In this document: piece after piece, positions 33,899 to 40,439 of the stretch
How the letters are laid out: the number at the start of each line of letters is the position of its first letter
Numbering within the stretch: the first letter of the stretch is position 1
Assembly (NCBI GenBank): GCA_942486035.1
Contig: CALNXK010000102.1
Coordinates: 1,512,501-1,576,500, forward strand
Direction: 5' to 3'
Length of the DNA: 64,000 nucleotides
Origin: Porites lobata
Taxonomy: Eukaryota; Cnidaria; Anthozoa; Scleractinia; Poritidae
Program-made: the position numbers and the translations under genes
Notes under the pieces: model-generated
What the model was told of the DNA's origin: nothing
Databases searched by the model: none
Seen by the model: only the letters and a program-made list of their open reading frames with translations

Positions 33899-36800
33899 GT
33901 GGGATCAATGCGATGAAATCTATCGATAAACACTCCTTCTTGCGAAAGGTCGACTGTGAAATTTACTGAATGGTCTCGAAATATATAGTACTAACTTACC
34001 AAGTATAAATGAGCGGGGAATGTGCACTCATTTATTAAAGTCTTTCCAGTTGTAAGTACATGTGCTGATATTTACAACGAGTGTAACTACGTTCGGCTCG
34101 GCGGCGATCACAACGCTGTGCCAGTTTGTGACAACGATCGAAGGTAAGCTTATGTATTGTCGAATTTGATACGTACAGTATTAACTTTAAAAGCAAAAAC
34201 ATCTTCCCCACATTGGTATATTGATTCCTTCTAGCCAAAAAAGCACAAGCGAAATGTTTTGTCATGATCCAGAGCATCAATGAGTTCTAATGCCTTTTCT
34301 GATCATTTTGAGGGAAAATATAGAATCTCTGAATTTCGCACATCAACTTGGTATTTACTTACACACTCACTACTATTGTATCGGAAATCTTACTCGTTCG
34401 TACGATTTCTGCGTCATCTACTAATGTTTAAACACCATGTACTTTCCATGAAATATTTCGTAGATGTTACTTTGTTTATACCAAAGTAAAGGAGGATTTT
34501 TTATTTTTATGGCCACGTCCTACGAGTGTTGAGCGTCATAACCCGCACAGAGCTGATCGCGGCCGAGCGTAGTTACACTCGTTGTAAATATCACCACAGG
34601 TAATTAAAGCTAAAAAGCTTAAATGAGCCAATCACCCTACATGTATACCTAAATTTGCACTATATATTTCGAGACCTTTTCTTCATGTGGATCACTGTGT
34701 AAATTCAGTAAACATAAATTTCACACTCAACCTCACGCAAGGATAGCTTGAATTTCATCCGATTACTTCGAGTCGTTATTACTCCCTCAGTAACGTCTGA
34801 ATCGACCGGCCGTTAATGCCATCCAGTGACGTCACTACTCCTTGACCTTTGCTTTAATTCATGCAAAAAGTAAAACACTATTTTCAAGTGGCAAACCGAG
34901 AAATATCGTTTGGAAATGTCTGCATGATACAGAACTGCTTTATTTTTTTCGATCGTAATTCATGTTTAACGTTCAAACTATCAACTGCACGCAGTACAAC
35001 TCTGAACCGACTGTACTAAATTCTATATTTAAACTCGGTCGCAATCACGCAATGAATTAAACACACACACGGAACACTTAGTTAAAAAACACAATGATTT
35101 TCTTTAATTGAAACGAAGCTATTTGGTCCTTAACGAAGAAAAAAACAAGGAGACAAGAAAGAAAAGCTAACAGAATCATTACACTTGACGGTAAAAATAG
35201 CAAGAAGTTCGAATTATAACATTGATCTTAGAAAACTGCGCGTAAACAAAATCACCAGCCGCCGAAACCACAAAGCGGCTCTAAATGAAAATCCTACCGC
35301 CTGTCCGCAATGATTCTTCATTCGCAGTTTAATTTAGCATTTCAGTTTCGAAGACAGGGGCAATTTTGCTGTTTAAGATAAAGATTAAGCTTATCGAAAT
35401 GTTTGATCTAAACGAAAGAATGCCAGGGATGCGATCCGCTGAACATCAAGCGACAATACCGCTAAAATTTTTCATAATTATACATAATTATGCGAATGTT
35501 TAGACAATCAACCAATCAAAATCACTACCCGGTTTTCGGGAAGTGAGTGACGTCACTGGACGGCATTAACGGCTGGTCGATTCAGACGTTGTTGAGAGGA
35601 GAAAACGACTCGAAGCAATCGGATGAATTTCAGGCCAACGCAAGGAGTGTTTATCTATAGAATTTATCGCATTAATCACACAGAAACTTGAAATTTCAAC
35701 GCAATAACACTAGTCACCTCCGTTTCTCATAAAATCACGGCAAAGTTCGGCATTCTATGTCCAAAGACACTGCTTTTAACGGAGAAACAACTCCACGCCA
35801 TACAATTCTTTGTAGCGACTCGCAATGTTTGCCCCCTGGCGATCCCAAAATCCTGTGCGCAAAACATGAGTATCCGATTACTGGAAAATCATTCATTGGT
35901 TCACTTTGATAAAGAAATTAATGCAAGTACTTATATCGTCATAGTTTCTAGGAGTATTCTAAACGTTTCCACTGTTCATTTGAATGGCATTTGACACCTC
36001 ATATGACATTACCTATCGAAACCTGTATTAGGCGGACACCCTGTATTAAGCGGACACTATAGCATTCACCGAGGGTGTCCGCTTAATAGAGGTTTCACGG
36101 TATATTAATGCGGTGCCGTCAACGGGAGCCGGCGAAAATGGCGATAAGAATAGAGCGATTCTTCAATTTCATATTTAACGTCAAAAAAATATTTGCATAT
36201 TCGGCAACTATCATTTGCTGGATTTGCGGGTTTTGTCGCCGCTTTTTTCCGTCTCTTCCATAACTATATTTTTCTATGTGCCGCAAAAATCTCCTCGTGC
36301 AACATTCTGTCATTTTTGTGCACATCTTTCTTTCTTCCTATTAGATAGTACTTGAAACCTCTTAAGGGACGAATTAAAAAAAAAAAGACTTCGCTCGTCT
36401 GCAGGCTCGCTTTTCCTCGTCCCATTCTTCTTGCCAGCTAGCGCTGATGGTTCCACCGCAAAACAACGGTACCCCAAACTCGGACAGGTAAGCCTGCTCG
36501 CAGACCAGTTTATCGTTTATCTCGCGATAGTCGTTACTTATAGTTATTCATTCACGACTTTTCAAACTGAGTACTTCTGGTCTTCATTAGGCAATTGTGT
36601 CGAGTAATAATGTGGGTGGGCTAATTATTCCCCCGTAGTTGCTAGTCATTAGCATTATCTGGCATTACGAGCCTCATTTATGGTTGGTGGCTTTTCCAAC
36701 AACCATGCGGTCCGCAATGGTACTAATCTGCAGCTGTGTAGTCGATGTCTGAATGTGGTTGTGAAGACGACATCGTTTATTTTATTTTATTTTATTTTTT

Positions 36801-39800
36801 GTATGCGCCTAATAAGCCTGCATTACCAGGAAAACTGCGTATGGCCTAGTCTGAAATGTCACACGACTAGGCTCCACCCCTTAATCCGTGGGAGGCGCGT
36901 CTCTCTCCCCCGGGCCCTTCACCGGTTATAGGGTGGAGATGAAAGACATTTCAGACTACCTATGGACATTTACGTTCATCCGGGAATTATTAAAGGAGGT
37001 ATACAGAGAAAACACATTTCCCTTTTATGGGTAGGTAAGGAAGAATAGAACGTACAAACCCTTAGTTTTTCCATGAAGTGGTGTGTCGTCTGGCTTAGCC
37101 ACTTAACTTATTGTGGCACGCAATCAAAGAAAACGGTAATCATCAAAATGATTTTCTACGAAAGATTTCAACAGACGATTGAAGGAATCATTCAGTAAAA
37201 ATTAGATTCTCCTAAATGCATTTTAATTTACTGTTTTGCAGACATACACGAGTGTGACAAAGGAAAGCATCAGTGCGACTCGCATGCTTTCTGTAACAAC
37301 ACTAAAGGCTCTTACAATTGTACATGCAAACCAGGATATTTTGGAAATGGCTTTAATTGCACAGGTAATATTGTAAAAAAAACCCTGATAGCACAAACCT
37401 TAACCTTATATAAAAACATTTTTATTCATCCATTTTTTTTAGCAGACGCTAAAGTGTTTGTTAAATCTTCAGGCCCGTAGCCAGGTTTTGTTACTGTACG
37501 GGAAGGTAAAGGGGTTGCGATCCAAGGAGAAGACGGACAAAACGTGGCTGGAGGCGCAAGTCTCTAGGGCAAAAAAGGGTTGTCTGAGACTGCTTTTCGA
37601 GCGTTTTGATAAAGATGGATATTTTGTTAAATTTTTTTTTAGCAAAGAGACTCACTACTTTATTTTACGATTTTACAAGGACAATGTCAATGTCACTATT
37701 GAAAATTACAAATTAGAAAGAAATTCTTGCATCAGTATTATTCACTAGGTTTGATTTTTCAATGGTGCAACAAGTTCAAGCCTACTTGGATGCTTCTTAG
37801 CAAACAGACCAACGACTTCTTCCAGATCAATGTCTATTACACAGTGGATGTGCATATAAACAGCCAGAGAGGAGAGCCTCTACTGTGCCGCGAATATTAC
37901 TTAGTTTTAGCCACAGAAAACAGCTGATATTTTAAGCTATCCTCAAAGACAAAGGACTTCAAATTCTTTCTTATACTTTACGAAGGCGAAAACACGTTTG
38001 ATGGAAAGCGTCAGTCAGTCTTTTCAACTCTTTCACAGTATTTTCAAGTTTATAACACAGTCAGTAAATTAGTGGTGATGAAAGAACAATACCGGAACAA
38101 TACTGTAGACTTACTTTGTTTTAAATCGGCTGGTTAAAAATAAAGTGGACCTCTAGAGCCTGTGGGGGGGGGGGGCACCCGTCGCACCCCCTCCCTACGG
38201 GCCTGATATAGGGTCCTTTAAAACAGTTCTCACATGAAAGGGCTTGTTGTTAGCCTGTTAGCAGGCAAACTTGTGCGACTTTGGGTTTATTATGGCTCGA
38301 ACTGGCGAAGCCGATGAGAGGAATGGGGTGATTCTCCAGGCCATACTTAACGTTTTAAGAACATTTGCATATTAGGCAAACAATCATCAGTCCGATGCGC
38401 AGTCACATCTTTTCTGGGTGTTTATTAGCCGGTTACGGAAACTATTATAGGTTGGCTGTAGCCTGAGTATCAGGCCTTATTCCTTAGGGGTTGGGGGAGA
38501 GGAGATTTGATGCTTTACGCGAATGAACAAGGACATGATATCTGGGGAGGGGAGAGGGAGGCAAAAGGGAATAAAGAATCATAAAAAAAAAATATGAGAA
38601 ACCTAAAATTGTCGGTTCCGCCACACTTGAAGTCATTATGTCATGCTAACTGCCACGTTAATGTTCAGTAATTTAAATTATTCTTCAATAGTATTTTCAG
38701 AATTTATGAACTCGTCGATTTTGAACGGCAGTGATTACTATTTTCGTCATTTGGGCAATTTTCTGGAGAATGCGGTTGGGTACAATTCTCACTGGTTGCT
38801 GTGCTGGCGTGCTACATTGCATGGCTGGAATGTCCGTCAGTTTCACAGTCGCTGCGATGGAAAGAACGACACTGTTACCATCATAAGGAAAGGCAAATTC
38901 ATCTTTGGCGGATACACGGAAATTCCTTGGGGTAAAAAAAACTAATTTCCTTATTTTATCCTCTTTTTTTACTCCAATGTAACAGCTTTACAATTCTGAT
39001 CTACTTGCACTGCTTATTAGGATTTAATTTTTTTTTATAAGGTTGAAACGTCACTCTTGGTTTGTCACCTTGTAATGATGGTGAAGTGTTTTTGTGTAAT
39101 GAACCTAGTTACCTTAGCTTTGCCAGCGTGGGTCTTAACGTCAATAGGTCTGGTCGCCCTTATTTTTAATTCAAACTGAAGACAAGAAAACGAATTTTTT
39201 TTCTTGAGCGAGCCATGCTTAACTCAAGGTCTCGGTGAATTCTACCCATCCCCAGCAACTTTCGTCAAGGCTGCGATCCATCTGTGATGACAGTAAGGTT
39301 TCCTTCAAGGGAAGTGAAGTTTCTTCCTTCGTTAGCACGTGAGTTGTGACAGTTCTGTGAATGGAATCTGACAAACAATGGATTGCACATACTTGCAGAT
39401 CGTGTCATTTCAAACGCAAAGAAGCTAAATGTAGTGATACCGGTGAATGCATCAAATTTTTGTTACGGCAGCTACCGACCCGTTACAGTGTGTGTCAAGG
39501 ATGTGTCCCGCCTAAGAGAATATGCATAGCAAAACCATATATTTTTTATACGGACAGTCAGTAAAGCCTGGCCAGGTGTCCTTGTCCTAGGCATTCTGTA
39601 TTAGAGTCGGGTGGGCCAACAAGATTGTCCGTAATTAAACGGAGTCCGCATGTCCGAATGTCTAGCATCGATCCAATGGTTCTAATTTACACGTCGAGCA
39701 GAATCAGTTTATTACTATTCTGAGAAATCTCCAGTTATTAAGTTTGGTAACCTCATAAGTTATCTCACCACTAAGAAATAAATGTGTTAAAAGTGAAACG

Positions 39801-40434
39801 CTTGCTAAAAGAACTTGAATCCTTCGGTTGATTCCCTGATCATTCAATAGGGCTATTGCCAGTTACCTTTACCTCAATTGTATTGATAGATATTCGTTTA
39901 AAAGAGAAGGCAAAAGAAAAGTGAACTCTGGTGGCTGTAGAAAAATGACGTCATTTTTAATCGTGAAAATGGGCTAATATGGTCAGTAATAAAATGAATT
40001 CAAACTTGAAATTCATTTTTTTTTTATCGAAGCAAACGTGAAAGTATATATGACAATTTTCTTTTTTTTAAATTATTATTATTTTATTTATTTTACGTAC
40101 TTTTGGTTTCTCAGAATCCAGTGGTGGCTGGAGCACTACTTTCGAAGCGTTTATTTTTTCGCTCAACAATAATGAAGGGTTGGAACCGTTTGTGAGCAAG
40201 GTGAAGAAAGAATACTCAGGAAGCGCAATTTACAGGGTTTCACATTTTGGTCCAATGTTTGGCAATTATGTCTACATTGTTGATAATGCCGACAGTGACA
40301 GCAACTCAAGAGGACGTTTGGGCATTGACTACTCTGCTCCACCTGCAGTGCAGGACAAGTACACAGTCCTGGCCGGGACTGAGCGCTTCTTTCCTGATGA
40401 GGTGGAGGTATTTTATCTTGATCCATCCCGCTAA
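16336..40434 (+). CDS. Gene B: secreted PAN-EGF-cbEGF(5)-TLDc protein, ten exons
   Basis: Join 16336-16414, 16535-16809, 20801-20915, 22590-22703, 23070-23183, 23446-23559, 31668-31790, 37242-37364, 38701-38931, 40115-40434. This gives 1608 bp, or 535 residues plus stop, with compatible phases at every junction and no internal stop. Domains: signal peptide 1-26, PAN/apple about 27-118, EGF about 119-156, three 38-residue cbEGF to 270, two 41-residue cbEGF to 352, TLDc 353-535. The product should be secreted, since no membrane segment follows the leader. PAN and cbEGF modules typically bind proteins or glycans. TLDc is best known from intracellular oxidation-resistance proteins, so its extracellular use is unusual. 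The introns total over 22 kb and are full of mobile DNA. No family name is offered. Confidence 0.75.
16535..16809 (+). CDS. Gene B exon 2: PAN/apple domain
   Basis: The exon is 275 bp with acceptor ttttgaacag and donor gtgagt, ending phase 0. The cysteine core NDCGYACQEIPSCFSYN, then LLCELLPSDKYN, follows the same plan as gene C (EISCSKACLRHSWCTSS, then NCELNKHEFS), with all four core cysteines. Sequence identity to the A and C PAN domains is otherwise low, so the 5' half of gene B has a different history from its 3' half. Confidence 0.75.
17240..18640. repeat. Diverged direct repeats in gene B intron 2
   Basis: The block with AGCTAGAATTTCCACCT, CGTATTTTGTTCTTT and GACTGCGCTRCAAATCAGT occurs at about 17909 and again at about 18340. 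The block with ATTGTCCAA.TTATTTTC, GGTGRCATGGCCACAAA and AAAACCTCT occurs at about 17290 and about 18200. This is a tandem unit of roughly 430 bp, or an old composite repeat. No conserved frame was found. Confidence 0.55.
19149..19776. repeat. 14-bp direct repeats flanking a recombinase fragment and internal direct repeats
   Basis: GAGCTTATTACATG occurs at 19149-19162 and 19763-19776. Between them lie the recombinase 3' fragment and two copies (19465 and 19697) of a ~60-bp block, GGTATCGCGCG.TGGTCTAGG through GTTGTGTATTTA. Repeated blocks after a tyrosine recombinase gene recall the split direct repeats of Ngaro-type retrotransposons. A retroposed fragment with a 14-bp TSD is the alternative. 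Confidence 0.5.
19160..19432 (+). pseudogene. Tyrosine recombinase C-terminal fragment (DIRS/Ngaro/Crypton type)
   Basis: An open frame of 90 codons carries the C-terminal catalytic signature of tyrosine recombinases. SGHYFRREGASFALHCGVP contains the H-x-x-R box. IKLQGDWKSTAYERYLDH matches the conserved W and nucleophile-Tyr region (Tyr of AYERY). The N-terminal half, with the first catalytic Arg, and any reverse transcriptase are missing, so it is a fragment. It lies in gene B intron 2 and its reading direction matches the gene. It could be the 3' end of a YR retrotransposon or of a Crypton. Confidence 0.65.
20183..20618. mobile_element. 436-bp foldback element flanked by TTAA
   Basis: The two halves are long inverted repeats. 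GAAGGGATCCATCAGGAAAT at the left is mirrored by ATTTCCTGATGGATTCCTTC at the right, and homology continues inward past GTACCAGAATAATTTAAACA. The element is bounded by TTAA at 20179-20182 and 20619-20622. That target is typical of piggyBac-like transposition. There is no coding capacity. Confidence 0.65.
20801..20915 (+). CDS. Gene B exon 3: EGF-like module
   Basis: The exon is 115 bp, phase 0 to 1, with acceptor ctttgtgtag and donor gtaaga. It encodes SPCDSSPCKNTGKCTS, then YKCICVEGFTGTDCET, with six EGF cysteines and no calcium-binding start motif. It occupies the same position and phases as the 112-bp EGF exons of genes A and C. Confidence 0.75.
21176..21610. repeat. Short irregular repeats in gene B intron 3
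   Basis: AAAGCGTTCATCTT-type blocks followed by GTTTGCT recur between 21243 and 21385. Two further copies of GCCACAAAGTAAATYTAC next to CTCGGC(A/G)GCCG lie at 21490-21590. An antisense 128-codon frame (21460-21846) overlaps them and is probably incidental. Confidence 0.45.
22590..22703 (+). CDS. Gene B exon 4: calcium-binding EGF
   Basis: The exon is 114 bp, phase 1-1, with acceptor ctcctgcag and donor gttagt. It encodes (N)INDCVNITCLNNGTC, IDQINGFNCSC and PPGFAGNRCEI. The C-x-D-x4-F-x-C-x-C pattern is complete. Confidence 0.8.
23070..23183 (+). CDS. Gene B exon 5: calcium-binding EGF
   Basis: The exon is 114 bp, phase 1-1, with acceptor ttcctttag and donor gtgagc. It encodes DINECESGPCLNNGTC, TDRGNEFNCNC and PPGFSGNRCEF. 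It is a near duplicate of the neighbouring modules, pointing to tandem exon duplication. Confidence 0.8.
23446..23559 (+). CDS. Gene B exon 6: calcium-binding EGF
   Basis: The exon is 114 bp, phase 1-1, with acceptor ttccttcag and donor gttagt. It encodes DINECEGRPCLNNATC, TDRINAFNCSC and SPGFFGNRCEI. The usual N-G-T-C is N-A-T-C, the most visible substitution within this triplet of modules. An 8.1-kb intron follows. Confidence 0.8.
23637..23697. repeat. (GGACT)n minisatellite
   Basis: An imperfect tandem of GGACT/CTGGA pentamers, clearest at 23671-23692, lies in gene B intron 6. Confidence 0.7.
24273..24280. promoter_or_regulatory. Perfect CRE palindrome TGACGTCA
   Basis: TGACGTCA lies 195 bp before the ATG at 24475, with an inverted CCAAT box (ATTGG) at about 24249. 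The spacing fits a TATA-less promoter of the following exon. Function is inferred only from the motif. Confidence 0.35.
24475..24624 (+). CDS. Candidate first exon with EF-hand-like loop, inside the hAT-like element
   Basis: The ATG has a good context (AAAGATGTT). Fifty codons run to AAG|gtattg in phase 0, and without splicing a stop follows four codons later. The peptide starts MFSEYEEASYTSFYRNYVG and contains DEDKEGNISASDIYKVL, with acidic residues at positions 1, 3, 5 and 12 and Gly at position 6 of a 12-residue EF-hand loop. It may be a host 5' exon and promoter captured by the element. No downstream exon was identified, and the parent gene is not recognised. Confidence 0.35.
25138..25250. 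mobile_element. 113-bp near-perfect palindromic MITE with 10-bp TSD
   Basis: The arms AACCTCGTTCCCAGGGTTCT and its inverse meet at a GAGAGACCCGGGTCTCTC centre. The flanks are GTCTGACCGT at 25128-25137 and 25251-25260. It is nested inside the hAT-like element, so it is the younger insertion. Confidence 0.75.
25560..26720. other. Gene B intron sequence, no recognisable gene
   Basis: A 106-codon frame (25885-26205) has no recognisable domain and biased composition. Around 26523-26725 there is a GC-rich repeat fragment ending GCCTGCTACGCAGGC. Nothing else is supported. Confidence 0.45.
26730..27590 (+). repeat. Duplicated cbEGF upstream flank, copy 3
   Basis: This segment is homologous to 6550-7600 and 36105-37150. 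It is the normal upstream flank of a 41-residue cbEGF exon, separated from its exon (31668) by the 4-kb insertion at 27599-31576. The flank resumes at 31577. Confidence 0.65.
27284..27391. repeat. Hairpin upstream of cbEGF exon, copy 3
   Basis: Same family as 5828-5932. Allowing for the inserted element, it is about 400 bp upstream of the exon at 31668. Confidence 0.65.
27622..29099. other. Left interior of the 4-kb element, no recognisable gene
   Basis: Frames at 27811-28059 and 28558-28782 are low-complexity or hydrophobic and resemble no domain I know. The second would begin with a leader-like stretch, but no supporting exons were seen. Confidence 0.4.
29100..30535. repeat. Satellite array: ten ~148-bp monomers in ~599-bp higher-order units
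   Basis: The anchor CTTGGGCGCGCC begins at 29143, 29273, 29417, 29565, 29713, 29862, 30016, 30164, 30312 and 30461, a spacing of mostly 148-149 bp (130 and 144 at the left edge). Monomers 3-6 match monomers 7-10 at exactly 599 bp. For example, AAAATCACCT followed by TTATTTGGATTATGAC recurs at about 29792 and 30391. This is a four-monomer higher-order repeat present twice. Each monomer carries the palindrome GGCGCGCC. Confidence 0.85.
30814..31175 (-). CDS. Unassigned minus-strand open frame in the 4-kb element
   Basis: The frame reads CRVNIGDLRSENGESAYQVF, then EPQVGIHSLLAHVSPVWKEL and LFERLREAVNNAHFIVAGV, and stops after NSSLFSLA. An acceptor-like pyrimidine run (TTAACTTCTTTCAAG) precedes it near 31176. 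The first in-frame ATG gives 95 codons (30814-31101). The amino-acid mix looks protein-like, but I do not recognise a family. It could be the last exon of a transposon protein or a captured host gene. Confidence 0.3.
31668..31790 (+). CDS. Gene B exon 7: calcium-binding EGF
   Basis: The exon is 123 bp, phase 1-1, with acceptor ttttgcag and donor gtaaaa. It encodes DVNECEIETHNCSSNAFC, NNTKGSYICAC and EPGYIGNGVNCTG. The six cysteines and hydroxylation pattern are intact, and NNT and NCT are N-glycosylation sequons. It is homologous to the exons at 6229 and 7691. Confidence 0.8.
32639..33760 (+). pseudogene. LINE reverse transcriptase, C-terminal part with one stop
   Basis: RT motifs appear in order: DLSAAFDTVDH, GVPQGSVLGPILYLLY, FYTDDTQLY, LNRDKTELLVIS, and the L2/CR1-type tail LQRVQNCAARLV, HWLPVEQRI, FKALNNLAPPYLS. 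A TAA at 32888-32890 interrupts the same frame between IVRQ and NMGY, and the usual YADD box reads YTDD. The N-terminal endonuclease is absent. It is a dead fragment although otherwise well kept. Confidence 0.8.
32639..33897 (+). mobile_element. 5'-truncated LINE (L2/CR1-like) with (ATT)n tail
   Basis: The left arm of the foldback is interrupted exactly where reverse-transcriptase coding begins (DLSAAFDTVDH). It resumes after a 3' ATT microsatellite (33857-33897). Comparison with the right arm (35640-35720) shows about 20 bp of arm lost at the 3' junction. 5' truncation and a microsatellite tail fit L2/CR1-type non-LTR retrotransposons. Confidence 0.75.
34744..35637. mobile_element. 894-bp TIR element with 9-bp TSD nested in the foldback
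   Basis: The ends TAGCTTGAATTTCATCCGAT and, inverted, TGGCCTGAAATTCATCCGAT continue as ~100-bp inverted repeats containing GTGACGTCACT. The flanks are ACGCAAGGA at 34735-34743 and 35638-35646. There is no coding capacity. The 9-bp TSD suggests a Mutator-like element (inference). Confidence 0.7.
36847..36958. repeat. Hairpin upstream of cbEGF exon, copy 4
   Basis: Same family as 5828-5932, lying 395 bp upstream of the cbEGF exon at 37242. It is slightly longer because of an extra GACTAG in the left arm. Confidence 0.65.
37242..37364 (+). CDS. Gene B exon 8: calcium-binding EGF
   Basis: The exon is 123 bp, phase 1-1, with acceptor tgttttgcag and donor gtaata. It encodes DIHECDKGKHQCDSHAFC, NNTKGSYNCTC and KPGYFGNGFNCTG. 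The calcium motif DINEC is DIHEC here. Its closest relative is the gene C module at 49740, and their downstream introns also align. Confidence 0.8.
37470..38205. mobile_element. hAT-like element, 736 bp
   Basis: The ends are CAGGCCCGTAGCCAGG and CCTCCCTACGGGCCTG. The flanking 8-mers do not match (TAAATCTT, ATATAGGG). The gene C copy starts at 49969 with the same left end but lacks the right end. Frames inside (37458-37748, 37727-37927) are not recognised. Confidence 0.5.
38459..38590. repeat. CCTGAGTATCAGGCC repeat, left-end fragment
   Basis: TAGCCTGAGTATCAGGCCTT matches the left end of the element at 24119. A G-rich tract and GGGAATAAAGAATCA follow. The gene C intron has the same fragment at 51708, so it predates that duplication. 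Confidence 0.5.
38701..38931 (+). CDS. Gene B exon 9: first half of TLDc domain
   Basis: The exon is 231 bp, phase 1-1, with acceptor tattttcag and donor gtaaaa. It encodes NSSILNGSDYYFRHLGNFL, HWLLCWRATLHGW, QFHSRCDGKNDTVTII and FIFGGYTEIPW. The TLDc core motifs are all present. Confidence 0.8.
38932..40114. other. Gene B intron 9 with a 67-codon cysteine-rich frame
   Basis: A frame at 39361-39564 encodes CRSCHFKRKEAKC and YSVCQGCVPPKRIC. The homologous stretch after gene C (53340-53480) has a stop at the CQGC position, and the gene A stretch (9370-9560) shortens it. No splice sites fit it to the TLDc frame. It is probably intronic. Confidence 0.4.
40115..40434 (+). CDS. Gene B exon 10: second half of TLDc domain and stop
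   Basis: The exon is 320 bp, entering in phase 1 after ggtttctcag. It encodes SGGWSTTFEAFIFSLNNNEG, GPMFGNYVYIVDNADSDSNS, YSAPPAVQDKYTVLAGTERF and FPDEVEVFYLDPSR, then TAA. GP-x-FG, LAG and the terminal E-V-E-V-F are TLDc hallmarks. It is complete, in contrast to gene A. Confidence 0.8.
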
Positions 40435-40439
40435 ATACA

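Larger units (their letters stand above)
32015..36096. mobile_element. ~4.1-kb foldback element with nested insertions
   Basis: Long inverted arms: 32015-32638 plus 33898-34170 mirrors about 34500-34743 plus 35638-36096. The ends share ACCT.TATTAAGCGGACACC. The flanks ACGGTGTA (32007-32014) and ACGGTATA (36097-36104) look like an 8-bp TSD with one mismatch. Paralogues at 6550 and 7985 show an uninterrupted site. The left arm is split by a LINE fragment and the right arm by a 894-bp TIR element. No transposase was found in the centre (34170-34500). It lies in gene B intron 7. Confidence 0.65.
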
